A stretch of 64,000 nt of DNA, taken from positions 19,816 to 83,815 of the forward strand of contig QANZ01000851.1 in assembly GCA_003254925.1 (NCBI GenBank), given 5' to 3'. A program made the position numbers and the translations under genes. This document shows positions 12,083 to 24,138 of the stretch, piece by piece (the stretch's first letter is position 1; the number at the start of each line of letters is the position of its first letter). Source of the stretch: Chamaecrista fasciculata. Its lineage: Eukaryota > Streptophyta > Magnoliopsida > Fabales > Fabaceae. Below the pieces are notes generated by a model. It saw nothing but the letters and a program-made list of their open reading frames with translations, did no database searches and was not told the origin of the DNA.

Positions 12083-13363
12083 AGGATGCCAGGTGGTGAT
12101 TATTTTTCTCAAATGTGATGGCAAGCAGTGGACGTCAACGCTATTACAATTTTTGTGCCCCTTTTTCATTTTATCTTAGCATTGTCATTCTATTATCCTG
12201 TGGAATCTAGTTTTACATTCAAATAATTCATGTAAAATGTTTGGCTTCCAGTTTGCAATATCCATATTCTTTTTATTATTTACATTTGTTCTTGTGTGGC
12301 TCTTATTTTATAATTCCTACATGTCATAGTTTGCAACATATAATAAGGAATATAAGAGGCTCGTCTTTTTTCTTAAGAAGACCATTTTTAGTATTCTTAA
12401 GCATATCAGTTAAAAAAAAAGTAAGCATATCAGATAATTAACTAGTCAAAATAGTTAATTAGTTATGTTTTTTTAAATATAATTAGTAGAGTAAATAATA
12501 AATTAATATGAAAACATATTTATTCTTCATATTTGTGCTTGAAGATAAAGTCTGTTACATTACCATGTAAATTTCTACAGAAAGAATCGTAATATTACTA
12601 GAGAAAAAAAGAAATGTCCTAAAAGGAAAAAGATGAGACCTTTAGAAGATAAAAGTGATATACACACACATACTAAAGGTGATGAAGGAACTATCAATAA
12701 AAGAGAAAATTTAATGAATTTATATTGAATTTTTTTTTCTCAAAGACCACATCGGTGACGGCAGCAGTAATAATTGAAGGATTAAGTCATATATTTTAAT
12801 TATTCAAAGACTGATTGGTTAACCCGATGTAAATTCAGAGTCTAAATAATAAGTTTTCTTATCATTGTAAAGTAAAAGTGAAATTGACAAAAGAAAAAAA
12901 AAAGAGTATTTTTGTTTGTTCAGTTATTTCTTGCTATGGAAAGCCGATGAAGGTCATAAAATTTTCTTTTCTTTTGGTAATAAACGAAAACCAAAACAGC
13001 ACTAGTGGAGATTGATACTCACATTCCAATCTTGCAAAATAAGCAAACTCTTTGATCTTCAAAACAAGAGAGCATTGTCGATCCCAGTTAACTCACCAAA
13101 CATAATGGTGCAATTACCCAAGCCAGGGGGGTTCAAATCCATTGATTAAAGTGGATCCAATCCTGCATGCTCCACTCTGTTCAGAGTAAAGAAAAGGTCA
13201 TCAAATTTCATATCTACCAACGAAACGAAACGGAAATAGATTTTTGGTCAAGGATTTTAAAATTGAGATATATATAATGAATTCATGATAATGATAGCAT
13301 TAGCATTTAGCAACCCTAATCATAAATGCCAGACCAGTGCAACGGAAAATGAAATGAAGAAGA
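12083..13363. other. Spacer between ARF and tRNA-Ala
   Basis: It begins with the ARF 3' UTR (to about 12230). The rest is AT-rich with no supportable gene. One micro-insertion at 12410-12421 is listed separately. Confidence 0.5.
12410..12421 (+). mobile_element. Micro-insertion, A-run with 12-bp duplication
   Basis: The insert (TT followed by nine As and G) lies between perfect copies of TAAGCATATCAG at 12398-12409 and 12422-12433. Confidence 0.65.
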
Positions 13364-13436
13364 TGGAGATGCGGGGTATCGAACCCCGTACCTCTCGCAT
13401 GCAAAGCGAGCGCTCTACCATGTGAGCTACATCCCC
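13364..13436 (-). tRNA. tRNA-Ala (anticodon UGC)
   Basis: The minus strand folds as a 73-nt tRNA. The acceptor stem GGGGATG pairs with CATCTCC and the discriminator is A. The D arm is GCTCACATGGTAGAGC, and the anticodon arm CTCGC-TTTGCAT-GCGAG gives anticodon TGC. The T arm is CGGGG-TTCGATA-CCCCG. A and B box promoter elements are intact and there is no intron. It is not a plastid trnA copy, which has a different body sequence and a large intron. Confidence 0.95.
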
Positions 13437-13515
13437 GTTTAGACCATTCCTTTTCATGATTTTAATCACTCTTAAAAAATTCACTGTTAAATCAACAAGC
13501 ACTTAATTATTATTA

Positions 13516-15575
13516 GGGTAAATTACAAAATAGGGTCCTGTGGTTTGGCCCCGTTTCAGATAGGGTACATGTGGTTTGAAAAGTTTCAAATTGGGGCCTG
13601 AGGTTTACGCCGTTTGCAAAATGGGGTCTAGGTGGTTTTGGCTGTTAAAAATAACGGTGAACTTGACTTTTTTTTTTTTTTCTCAAATCCTCTTCCTCTT
13701 ATTTTAGTCCCTAGCTCACAAATTGCAGATAAGTCCAGAAACCTTCAAACTTCCTTCATTTTAGTCCCTAGCTCACAAAAAAAGTTTGCAAAATATTCTA
13801 GAACTCTTCCAAACGTTCCTATTTAGTCCCTACTCCATGAATATTCCAGGAAAGGGACCAAAAAGGTGAAAAAAATGGAAGAAATAGAAAACGTAGGGAC
13901 TAAACTGAAGAAACGTAGAAACTTTAACACCCGCCGGAAAACTCCACAATCTCGCCGGGAAACGGACGGAAATCGCCGGGTAACTCAAGAACTCACCAAG
14001 AAACTTCAATCCTCACTGAAACCTCACTCAAATCGCACTCAAAATGCTCAAGAAAAGATTTTTTTTATGTTCTCATCTCAAAATGAAGAGCCAGCCCACC
14101 TCATATATTTTTTGTCATAAAAAAGAGAGAAAAAACGTGAGATTGAATTTCATTCGAAATTTGAAACTCCAAATTGGAGGGACGGAATGCAATATGCAAC
14201 TCGAGATTTCACCCATTTCTTTCTTCTTCGATAAACAAACCCTAAATTAAAACTAAAGTGAGAGAGTGAAATTCCTTTATCTTTCTCTCTCTACACACAA
14301 CAATGGAACCTTCTCTGAAACTCGAGATTCTTCAAGGCCCTCGCGAAGGCGAAACCCTCCAATTCCGTCCCGGAAAGGTCGTTCGAATCGGCCGTCTCGC
14401 CCGTCAGAACAATCTCTCCATCAAGGACGCTGGCATTTCATCCAAGCACCTCTCCATCCAATTCGACTCTTCCAAATGGCTCCTCCGAGATCTCGATTCT
14501 TCCAACGGAACAATCCTCAACGACTCCAAAATCCTCCCTAACACTCCCTTCCAACTTCACTCCGGCGACACCCTCAAGATCGGAGAATGCACTTCCATTC
14601 AGGTACATCTGAACGAAGATAGCAGCTTCCTCCGTCGAAACCCTAGGCGTCGAGCCGCCGCGCCTGTGGAGAACCGAAGGAGGGGAGGGCGGAGTAAGGT
14701 TCAGGTTCAGAGTGTTGATGAGATTGTGAATGTTGAGGACGATGATGAGTTGAAGGATTTGGTTTCTCTGCCGGTGCCGGCGAATGCGAGGGTTACACGA
14801 AATTCGAAGAAGAATCAGCAGCAAGAAAGTGTGATTGGAAGTTCTAACTCTTGTCTTGTGAATAGTGTAGATGATTCTGCCTTGGAGTGTAGAGAGGAGA
14901 AGATTGTGGAAAAGAAAAAAGGTAGGGTTGGTAGGAGGAGGAAAATACCGGAAGAGACATCTCGTTGTGGCGAAGTTGCTACTTTTTCGGAAAACGTGGT
15001 TCAAGAGACTAGGGAAGGCGAGGCAGACCTGAATATCGGTATGAAAGAGGGTTTAGATAAAGATGAGACCAGAAATCTCTGTGGTAACGTAGAAACTAGT
15101 AGTAGAGGAGAAGGTGAAGAAATTTGTTCAGTGCAAAACAAGGATTTGGATGAAAATAGCGATCATCCAGATTTGGGGAAGTTAGGTGGAGAAGCTTGTT
15201 CAAAGAACTTGAATGAAGATGGGGATTGGCCCGATTTAGAGAAGATGACTCTGGGTGAGTAGGGACTAAATAGTAACGTTTGGAAGAGTTCTAGAATATT
15301 TTGCAAACTTTTTTTGTGAGCTAGGGACTAAAATGAAGGAAGTTTGAAGGTTTCTGGACTTATCTGCAGTTTGTGAGCTAGGGACTAAAATAAGAGGAAG
15401 AGGATTTGAGAAAAAAAAAAAAAGTCAGGTTCACCGTTATTTTTAACAGCCAAAACCACCTAGACCCCATTTTGCAAACGGCGTAAACCTCAGGCCCCAA
15501 TTTGAAACTTTTCAAACCACATGTACCCTATCTGAAACGGGGCCAAACCACAGGACCCTATTTTGTAATTTACCC
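13516..15575. mobile_element. Pack-MULE with long terminal inverted repeats carrying an FHA gene
   Basis: This 2060-bp element has terminal inverted repeats of about 320 bp (13516-13835 and 15257-15575) that differ by only a few bases, suggesting recent insertion. Both begin GGGTAAATTACAAAATAGGG. Nine-base duplications flank it: TTATTATTA at 13507-13515 and TTATTATAA at 15576-15584 (8 of 9 match). The central 1421 bp is host-like, with a C/T-rich leader and an open FHA-domain frame. No transposase frame is present, so the element is non-autonomous. Its terminal sequence is a different MULE family from the GGCCAAAGTCC elements. Confidence 0.92.
14303..15262 (+). CDS. FHA-domain protein carried by the Pack-MULE, 3'-truncated
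   Basis: A single-exon frame of 319 residues. Residues about 5-105 form a forkhead-associated (phosphothreonine-binding) domain with G30-R31, SSKH at 46-49 and DLDSSNGT at 63-70, the conserved phosphopeptide-contact features. It is followed by a basic [13 protein letters not shown] patch and a long acidic, low-complexity tail with repeated [11 protein letters not shown] / [11 protein letters not shown] motifs. The start has good context (ACAATGG) behind a C/T-rich leader. The last codon GAG (15257-15259) and the TAG stop (15260-15262) lie inside the right terminal repeat, so the donor gene was cut and the transposon supplied a stop. Its role and expression are unknown. It could act as a truncated FHA protein or be silent. 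Confidence 0.8.
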   Translation: MEPSLKLEILQGPREGETLQFRPGKVVRIGRLARQNNLSIKDAGISSKHLSIQFDSSKWLLRDLDSSNGTILNDSKILPNTPFQLHSGDTLKIGECTSIQVHLNEDSSFLRRNPRRRAAAPVENRRRGGRSKVQVQSVDEIVNVEDDDELKDLVSLPVPANARVTRNSKKNQQQESVIGSSNSCLVNSVDDSALECREEKIVEKKKGRVGRRRKIPEETSRCGEVATFSENVVQETREGEADLNIGMKEGLDKDETRNLCGNVETSSRGEGEEICSVQNKDLDENSDHPDLGKLGGEACSKNLNEDGDWPDLEKMTLGE

Positions 15576-15584
15576 TTATTATAA

Positions 15585-16205
15585 ATAAGTTCTTCTATTT
15601 ACTTATTTATTTATCATAGTATAAATGTACTTTCAGATATTCTTATTCTTTTTAACATCTCTTTAAGAAATAGCTCTTAAATTATAAATGTACTCCTACA
15701 TTTACTGGAGTTCTGCCTGTTAAATAACTATTAATGTTGTATTGTCGTGAGACTTTCCTTCTAAATTCAAAGTAATGTAATTAGCTTAAATGAATTAGAC
15801 AAGAGGCCTTAATCACTAATTATCATAGGGGATACATTCACGACCTTTCAAGTGGAAACCACCCATGAAACATGGCTTAGTAGCCACTATTCTGAATTTC
15901 TGATTTATGACTCTGAGCCCTTAAGATTTTAATCTTTTAAAATGCAAATGTTAAATGAATTTAGTGCAATTTAGAGAGAGAAATAAAAAAGAGATATAGA
16001 GAGAGTGTAGATTTCATACACTCAATTCTTCTGTGTCCCACACTTTCTTTCTCTATTCTTTCCTATTTTTCTATAAATTATACCAGATGCATCAACATCA
16101 ACATTTACATTTTAGAATATTTACTTCCTTTGTTAAGTAAGGATGTTAAGTAAGGACTACCTGAATGCTGAAAATGTTACATTCTCTACACAATCAGGTC
16201 CTCAA
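15585..16205. other. Spacer
   Basis: AT-rich sequence right of the Pack-MULE with no gene I can support. Confidence 0.45.
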
Positions 16206-16218
16206 ACTAATTTCATGA

Positions 16219-16335
16219 CTAATAGAGTTAGTTCAAGTAATGAGCGGCTTATTATCATGTAAATAAAGTCCTGAGTTCAAATCAAGATTCATCAAGACAA
16301 AATTCTAGAAATCAAGTGAGCAATAAAAAAAAAAT
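16219..16335 (+). mobile_element. Short tRNA-like SINE with 13-bp target duplication
   Basis: This 117-bp insert has perfect flanking copies of ACTAATTTCATGA (16206-16218 and 16336-16348). It carries GTTAGTTCAAGTAATGAG as an A-box-like start, GAGTTCAAATC as a B-box-like motif and an A-rich tail. It is a different SINE family from the 3045 and 63773 copies. Confidence 0.85.
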
Positions 16336-16689
16336 ACTAATTTCATGAAGGTGAAGTGTGTGTCGTAAAATCTCAGAATTAGATTCTCAGCCTCAAACTA
16401 ATTTCTCTGCCTACAAGACACGAATTGTTGTGCATGATGAAAATGTGAACTCTATTTGAAGATGATGACAAAGGATCCATCAATTGAAATTTGAAACTAT
16501 GCAAGTTTGTACTCAGTAGCTATGAAGAATTCCTATTTCCAATAAGCAAAATGGAGAATCTCAACTCAAATTACAAGATAACTTAAACTATACCATAGAT
16601 AAACAAGCAAATTGGGATATGAAAACTTGAACTAAACAGATGTAAATCCCAGCAAGACACTAATATCAACAAGTAGTTTTAACACAGGA

Positions 16690-18594
16690 TCATCTCTTCT
16701 TCTTTCCACCCTTCCCAGATTTGTTAGAAGGTCCAGCTGATGTGGATGCAGGCTCCTGTTTCTTAGTCCTTCCAGGATGTCTGGGAACCATCTCTGCCAC
16801 GCGAAGCATTAGACTTTTTCCTGCAACACAATCAAAGCAAGAATGTGAAACCGATTTCAGATTCCTCCAATTCAAGCAATTGATGGAAAATACTTCCATT
16901 ATTTTCATTTTGCCATTCCATATATAATATTTTTGAGAGTTAGAATTAACAATTTCCTCTAAGTTGAATAGTTCATTTAAATTGGCACCCGAAATAATGG
17001 TTTACAGTTTGAACCTGATCACTTGCAGTTAGTAAATAAATTTTAGAACTAGTAGTAAGTTTTGTGATTTCTCAGCACTGCAAGCTCAACAAACCTTTCT
17101 TCACATGTGGGAGACATGAGAAATGATTTACAGAAGTCTGGAGTCTATTCCTGATATATAAACAACGCCTCTGTTACCATTATATTGCCAATTTTACAAT
17201 TCTTAATGAACTAAACTAAACATGACAATTAAGGCTTGTCTAACATTCCCTCACCATAGAGAGCTCAACAGTTCTATAAGCATTCGCATTCAGATTTTTT
17301 TTTCCCCATGGTAAGGGGCAATCTTTTTCATCTTATTAATTCAATATTTTCTAGCATGATTTTTGGCATTCTTTCTATGATGTATGGATAGGTGACTAAT
17401 TCACGGGTGGGAGATTGACAAGATTCTAACTCCTGATGCCTAACCACACAATTCTCTACATGTTTTCTTTAACTTGGAACTCCAAGTTTTGGAATGCTCC
17501 AAATTCTACTTGAGCATCTGGGTCAACATCAGCAAGAACATCTCTTAAACAAAATTCTAGCATTATGTCTTGAAAAGGAAAGTAGAGTAAACAAAGAAAG
17601 TTCAAAAGTAAACCATCCCCTTGGACTACTACTTAAGCACTGTCAGATTACAAAACAGCAAGATCTAATTCAAAAAATTTCACCCATTACAGTATATTTC
17701 ATGTTCCTTCACTTTAGCAGGATCATTAGGATTAGGAGTGAATACAGCCATATGGATAGAGTACTACTGTAACTTGTAAGAGTTGCTGGTAGATAAGTTA
17801 GTTCAACTGCACACCACACCAAGCCTAATACAGAGGACATGAGAAAGGACTGCTTTTGCTAGAATTACAACATGCAAGTAACTTGAAGATAAAAATAAAC
17901 AACATTCTTTGTTTAGACTCGCCTTGCAACATAGGTGGTCCACTTGGACAAAAACTATTTAGACAAACATATGAAATAAGTATAAGCAACCTTCATGAGA
18001 ATTTTAAATTCAAATTTCACTTGCAACTTAATTAAAATGGATTCTGTCTTTGGTTATGTGATGAAAACCATCAGACTAATGTAATGATTAAGACTCAAAT
18101 CGTAGAAGAGTTCATAAAATGCTAAAACAGCAACAAAAGCAGTATTGATGGGTTATCTTACTGGATGTGATTGAAGGATTATATAGGGTCCCATCCTCCT
18201 TTTTCAGCGATATCCTCACTCTCCCTTGTTGCATAAAATCACGCGGGTACGCCTTATCTATCTGCAATTGTCAAGAAAATTAAGTAATCTATCAATAATC
18301 CATTCCACAAGTAGCATTTGTAGGAACCATCTAGATGTACAAAAGCATTGAGGAGATAAAGCATAGAATAAATGTAAGCTACACAAGAGAACGTCAAAGT
18401 AGAATACAGTGGCAAACCTCAATTGCAAATGGAATTTTAAGATAGCTACAGCAATCGCCAATTTCAGCACAAGTAGGATTCTCACAAGCCTTGCTCAAGC
18501 CAATTCGCCTTCCTTCAGCTACGGTCTTTTTTGAATTTATGTAAACAGGGTACAAAACATTCCACCTCTTGATATTGGGTATTTCTCCTTCCAT
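16690..18594 (-). CDS. SRP19: Signal recognition particle 19 kDa protein
   Basis: SRP19 binds SRP RNA helices 6 and 8 and helps load SRP54 for ER targeting. Exons on the minus strand are 18594-18418, 18261-18162 and 16820-16690, giving 135 residues. The family signatures are clear: NIKRWNVLYPVYINSKKTVAEGRRI, KACENPTCAEI, IDKAYPRDFMQQGRVRI, PSITSRKSLMLRVAEMVPRHPGRTKK, and a lysine-rich end GKGGKKKR. The second intron is long (18161-16821) with no gene in it. CATCAG just upstream of the start could be an acceptor for a leader intron, with a non-coding first exon near 19210-19270; that part is inference. It is divergent from the PAC4 gene at 20667. It appears intact. Confidence 0.95.
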
Positions 18595-19395
18595 ATTCCT
18601 GATGGAAAATTTACCATATTATTTTTTAAATGGCTAAGACAGGTAAAAGCATGCCCAAATTAATGAACAACCATAAATTATAACAATCCTTCTTTCTTTC
18701 CTACTAGCCGACCAGACCAATTTTTTTTAAAAAAAAAAAAAATGAATTTTGAATGTCATGATGATGGAAGGGATTAACGCATAAATAACATGAGAACCTT
18801 ATTTCAGATTAGTGCGGGAGAAAATGGAAGAAGAAGCAGTTTCAGTGATGAGATCTAGCACCGCAATCAAGGAATTACAGACGAAGATGGGCACTAAATC
18901 AAAGTAAACACTGCAGCAAAAGTCCGGAGTTTTTAACACAAACAAATATTGAAAGAAAAAATAAATCAACAACTATGTGTGCTGTGAAGGCGATGCTATA
19001 TGCTATCCATAATTTCCATTGTAAGAGAAAATCCAAAATTGGGCGAGGAGATCAATGGCAAATAAGACTTAGAGCAGAAAGAGAATCCTCGAGAAATTGC
19101 CCACCGACCAGTTCGAAATCGGAAGTCATGGATCGTCAACAACCGATGAGAAGGAAAATGGAAAAAACGAAAAATAAAACGAGAAAACACGAAGAAGCAG
19201 AGCTTATAACCTTGATGTCGATGTGGGAGAGAAGCCTCCGCCGTCCGGTGATGAATCTGGGCTAGAATCGAAATCGGATGAAAGTTGAAACTCACAAAAT
19301 GGTTTAACGGCAGCTGCAGGGATGCGTTTTATGTCCGGAAACGACTATGCTTAAACGGCATGACTGTGCATTGCGTTGAGGGTAGTATTATTTTT

Positions 19396-19811
19396 GTCAA
19401 AGTGCAAATTTGGTCCTATATCTTTTACTGAGTTCCTGATTTGGTCCCATATCTTTTTTTGTTGCACTTTTGGTCCCATATCTTATGGTCAGTTCCCAAT
19501 TTGGTCTCATAAATTTTATTTGTTGGAGATTTGGTCTCATAGTTTTAGGTCTATTGCAAAATTGGATTTATATATTTGGATCAAGAGTAGAAGTGGTCTC
19601 ATATCTTTGTAAAATGATCAATTGACGATTGATCCTTTTGCAAAGATATAGGACCAATTCTCTAACTTGACCAAAATATATTAGACTCAAAATGATATGG
19701 GACCGAATTGGGACATTTTGCAAAGATATAAGACAAAAAATGCAACAAAAAAAGATACTGGACCAAATTGAGAACTCAACAAAAGATATGGGACCAAATT
19801 TATACTTTGAC
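19396..19811. mobile_element. MULE-like MITE
   Basis: This inverted-repeat element of about 416 bp starts GTCAAAGTGCAAATTTGGTCC and ends with the near-complement. Its arms contain many TTTGGTCCCATATCTTTT-type subterminal repeats. A clean 9-bp duplication is not obvious. A relative lies at 62284-62690. It sits just beyond the likely 5' end of SRP19. Confidence 0.75.
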
Positions 19812-20666
19812 TTTTTTTAGAGGGAGTGTTAGAAGTTGAGCATACTTATTACTTGCATATGAATATGTGATGGCATTTGGCAAGTAACGAGAAATTATTT
19901 ATATTTTTTCCTACTAAATATTAATTATCTAAATTCTCTACGCAAAATAAATTTCAATTTTTAGTTATTTCATGAAGAAATCAGTTTTTAATTCTAAAAC
20001 TCCTTTGTACAGTCAGATAATTATGAATCCCTTCTTCTCATTAGGAGATAAATGTGCAGATAACCTTCTTGAACTAAAATGTTTTAGCTAATAATCCTTA
20101 AATTTTCTATTTGATGCACCCTTTTCCTTAGTTTTTTTTTTTTGCCAGACCCTTTTCCTTAGTGCTTGATGGTCATAGAATGAGAAGGGGTGATATGAAG
20201 AAGAGGATGTTAGATAAATCATTCTTGAGACATTACAATACCATTGATAGAGTGTGATAGAGTGTGATGAGTCTAAATTTAATATTCAAATAATAAATAT
20301 TTGATAAAAAAAGGATTTTTAAAACTTGAAGAGCATATAAAAATTTGTAAATATGATAAAGTTAAAAACTAAAAATATAAATAAAAAATTATTAAAATTT
20401 CATATTAACTTTTTAATTTTAGAGACTTGAAAATATGGAGTATAATTTTGCATTTTTTTTCCTTTTAATTATTTGACGTATCACTCACTCACTCACTCTC
20501 GTTATCCAAGAAACGACTTGCCGTATGTTTATGAACGGGAAACGTCTCGTCGTCAACCTTCTGGAATTAGGGAATTAGGGTTTTGTATTTATCAGGAAGA
20601 AAAAGGCGGGTATTTTGATTACTTTCCAGTTGGAGTTCGAATCGGAGTTTAACGTAGGCAGCAAGG
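19812..20666. other. Spacer and PAC4 promoter region
   Basis: AT-rich spacer with one micro-insertion (20132-20148). The last 100 bases before 20667 include a likely PAC4 leader. I see no TATA box I would defend. Confidence 0.4.
20132..20148 (-). mobile_element. Micro-insertion ending CTGGC-A(n), 14-bp duplication
   Basis: A 17-base insert (12 Ts then GCCAG) lies between perfect copies of ACCCTTTTCCTTAG at 20118-20131 and 20149-20162. On the minus strand it is CTGGC followed by an A-tail, the same end as the longer insert at 39998-40046. Confidence 0.75.
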
Positions 20667-22964
20667 ATGGATTCTAAAGAATTAGGAGAAGAGATTAAAG
20701 AGTTGAAATTGAAAGACGATGCTGTGAGCACCGCGCAATCTCGCGGAGAAGATCAAGGGCTTGAGAATGATGTTGGTATGCAAATCACTTGCTTTTCTGA
20801 AGTCCTCAACGATGTTACCTACCATTTTCAGATCATTCGCTTCCCCAAACAGGTTTCTGATTCCTCTATCTAAATCTTATGACTAATTGTGGTTGGTTTA
20901 CATATTTCATTTATTCATCAAGTCGATTGCGGGGTTCAGTTGACAGTTAAATAGAGTCTTGAAGTTTTTCTCTATTTTGGCTTTTGGGTTATGGACACTT
21001 TATAATTATGCTTACGGTCGTTTTGAAGAGTTGAGTGTGCGTTTTTATAAATTTCTGTCCTCTGCACGGAGCTTAATTGAGGGTATCTTTACCTTTAATG
21101 TCCGGTGAATCGGGAGACCAATTGGAAGAGGAAAAATTAGTACAAGGAGGATAAGAATTAAAAATTGTATCTGTAGATGAATTAGTAGATTCTTCAAATT
21201 TTTGCTTTCCAGTTTGGAAAAACTGCTGTCACTTGGTTCTACTGTATGGAACTAGGAAATATTTATGGCCATACTAACTCTCCAACTCCAAGTCACGGTG
21301 AATTTGTACTTTTCAAGACTTCATTTCCCTGGAGAAATAGTAATGCTTGCTGTGTTAGGTGGCAACTTCTCACTTTGTGAAATTGAAGGCTGCTAGTTTC
21401 TCTTCCCAAATAACTTCTTAGCTAAATTAAATGTGCCGATGACAACTACGAGTCTAAGACTTGACTGTTTTAAATACTTATGAGAATCTGAAATACATTA
21501 CGACTTGTCATAGAATACTTTGTACTTAGTACTTTATCAAGGGCCAATGGTCATTACCTTTCATTGCTTTGATAATTTTGTGTCATTCTCTTAATTGTGA
21601 TGGTTTATAGATTTATGTGTGGATTGGTTACAACACTGGCAAATTTGGACACATGTATGCGGCAGCACCAACCCGACCTGTGAGTTTTCTTTTTCCCCTT
21701 AAGTTTGTTATATGATATATCCCTTGCCTGCCTCACTTCCCCTGTTGCTCATCCTCATAATTACTTTATTTTTCAATTGTAAGTAAGAATTTTGTTTGTC
21801 ATTATGTGGTAATACAGAACAATATGGTATCAGTGACTTCCATACTTGGTGGATCTTCTGATAATACAGGATCCGGCATTGCTCGCCGATTAGGTAACTA
21901 TATTAATGCTTGATAGTTCAAGGTTTCTTTCCTTGGTTTTATGTAACTTAAGATTGTTTATTTTTCAGTGTTAAAGACTGGTCTCAATATAGTTTTGGCT
22001 TGCAGCATTCCGAAAAACAATCCCATGCTTGAGGTTTGATTTCGTTCTGTTTTTCTCATTATCACACACACAAATCCATGCACGGTGGGGGTGTATATTT
22101 TTTAATATAGATTATTAATTTAGCTGAAAGTTATATTTTTTGGCTTTATTTCAACACCTAGAAAAGAAACTTTGCTAGTAAAGTTATGATTCTGATTCTC
22201 TATTTAAAAAGCAAAAATATTCTTAGAACGTATAAGCATAGTAAAGATATATTCATAAGAAAAACTTTTATGAAAATGAATATGGTGGAACTATATGATG
22301 AAAAAAATGATAAAATGTACTAAAATAATAAAAATTTATTATATAGTTTCACCATATGCTTTTAAGGAAAAAATTTACTTAAGCTTCCTTATATCTTTGC
22401 TATAAGGTTCTTTCAACCATAAGTTTGATTTATATTCTTTTTACTCTATGATTAGTCTTGCAAAAAGGATTTTTTAATATTCTTTCTCTATTATAATTGG
22501 TCATACATAACATTTTTTTATTCCGTACGTTTATTAGAAACCTTATAGCAAAAATATAAAGAAGTTTATTTAAGTTGAGCCCTCCATTATGTTTGGATAA
22601 ACTAATAATCCGCCAGTTCAGTTGGCGGCACATCTGTTACATAAATCCCGGTTCTGTACTATTTTGACTACTGCCATAAAATGTGCTGGTAGTACAAGCA
22701 AATTTGGCACAAGATTGCTATCACTTTACGTGTCATCAATGCTTGTTTCTTAATTTTATCCGATTTGGCTACTAATAAATGGATCTGAATCTTCAGACCT
22801 ATATATTCAAGCATTATTTGGCATGCTAGCATCATGCTCTTCATCCTCTGATCTCTTTTCCTGTATCTTTAATGGGATTTTAGGCAGATGCTGAGAAATT
22901 ATTGATACAGAAGCTCATAAGTCTGGGTTACACCAAGTTCAAAATGCAAGGAACATCTTTGTAG
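20667..22964 (+). CDS. PAC4: Proteasome assembly chaperone 4 (PSMG4-like)
   Basis: PAC4 helps assemble the alpha ring of the 20S proteasome together with PAC3. Exons are 20667-20852, 21611-21679, 21818-21893, 21969-22033 and 22884-22964, giving 158 residues. The protein has an acidic, poorly conserved N-terminus, then FSEVLNDVTYHFQIIRF, IYVWIGYNTGKFGHMYAAAP, SVTSILGGSSDNTGSGIARRL, LKTGLNIVLACSIPKNNPML and a C-terminal ADAEKLLIQKLISLGYT. All borders are GT..AG and the frame is continuous. The last intron contains an inverted-repeat insertion. The family assignment rests on recognised motifs. Confidence 0.85.
22374..22580. repeat. Inverted-repeat (MITE-like) segment in PAC4 intron 4
   Basis: ACTTAAGCTTCCTTATATC with following GCTATAAGGTTCTT near 22376-22412 is mirrored by CCTTATAGCAAAAATATAAAG and TTTATTTAAG near 22541-22575. 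It would form an imperfect hairpin. Exact ends and target duplication are not clear. Confidence 0.45.
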
Positions 22965-23442
22965 CATTAAATGCTGGGACTTGTTGCTTTTAACAAACAA
23001 GTATTAAGGCACTTCCAAGCTGAGATTCTTCTCAAAGTGTGATGGGGATAGTGTTTGGGCTGTTCTCATTTAATCTTCTCTATGCTTTCTTCTCGCTTTT
23101 TCCTCACCATTATAATGTTTTCTTAGTTGTAATATTTAGACCACATATTCTTGTACTGATTGAAACTGCTATCGGAAGATGTATCTTGTATCATATTTTT
23201 ATTTGCGGGAAAATCAGTCGACTAGCCATTAGGCATATGTAATGGAAATCTTAATAGTATGCATTAACCATCAGTTTACTGTTTATAGGTCCTACACGCA
23301 ACTGAGTTGTCAGCAACATACAAATTTCAACCACAATAATATGAATGAGAAGAGTTAATGGCCCCAAGCAGACATCCACACGTTACAAACGTTGAGTATT
23401 AGTTGTATTTAAAATATATTCTTCTGAATTTTGTCTCAGGGC
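22965..23442. other. PAC4 3' flank
   Basis: The PAC4 3' UTR and spacer. No other feature seen. Confidence 0.4.
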
Positions 23443-24057
23443 CTGTTTGGGATGGGGATATGTAATGAAATTAGATTTTATGTAATGAAATGATAATGAG
23501 AAGATTATGTAATGAAAAAGGGATGATAAATGGTGTTTGAATTGTTTGAGATGTAATGAAAAAAATAGGATATGAAATTATGAAAAATACTTTATCTATC
23601 GAGTCTCAAAAGTGGGCAGCTCATTTCATAGTTAAACAAATAAAGTTGGTTATATTTATCTCGTTTTAATTTTATATGCGACGAATTTAAAGTTACGAGT
23701 TACTTTTATCAAGTTCTTTTCTATTCAGTTGGGACCGTCAAACTCATTGCATTGGGACTTGAAATAAGAGAGATATTATCAACTTCTCTTGTTTGATCGT
23801 AAAATGAATAGCCTACTTTCGGGACCCGATTTAATCTTGTCTACTGACGGCCCCAACTGAATATACTCTCTGAAAGCACCACATAACTTTGAACTCATCA
23901 AATTCAAATTTGAAACGAAATAACCATAACCACATTCAATAGTTTGAGGCCAAAATGAGCATTTTGCCAATATTTAAAACTAATATGAATATTTTGAAAC
24001 ATAAAAGACTAAAAAAAACATAAGAACATACATTTAGGACCAAATTGACCCTTTTCC
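23443..24057. mobile_element. Degenerate MITE remnants upstream of the terpene synthase
   Basis: The left part opens GGGCCTGTTTGGGATGGGG, a PIF/Harbinger-like end. From about 23600 the sequence resembles the GGTCAAA-type MULE MITE at 52309-52845: it shares motifs such as GCGACGAATTTAAAGTTACG and the terminal TTTAGGACCAAATTGACCC. The right end is at about 24057; the matching left end is missing. This looks like one element broken into or replaced by another. Confidence 0.5.
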
Positions 24058-24079
24058 AATAAAATAAAAAGGCTTTCTC

Positions 24080-24086
24080 TATAAAT
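24080..24086 (+). promoter_or_regulatory. Probable TATA box of the terpene synthase
   Basis: TATAAAT lies 53 bp upstream of the ATG at 24139. An in-frame ATG at 24094 lies too close to this box to be in the mRNA, which supports 24139 as the start. Confidence 0.6.
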
Positions 24087-24138
24087 TATCACTATGAAGA
24101 CATTACTCTACTATGGTGTGTGGTACCCTAGTTTGATT

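Noticed and set aside
16230..16320. tRNA gene at the A/B-box-like motifs
   Set aside because: There is no cloverleaf; the A-tail and 13-bp duplication show it is a SINE.
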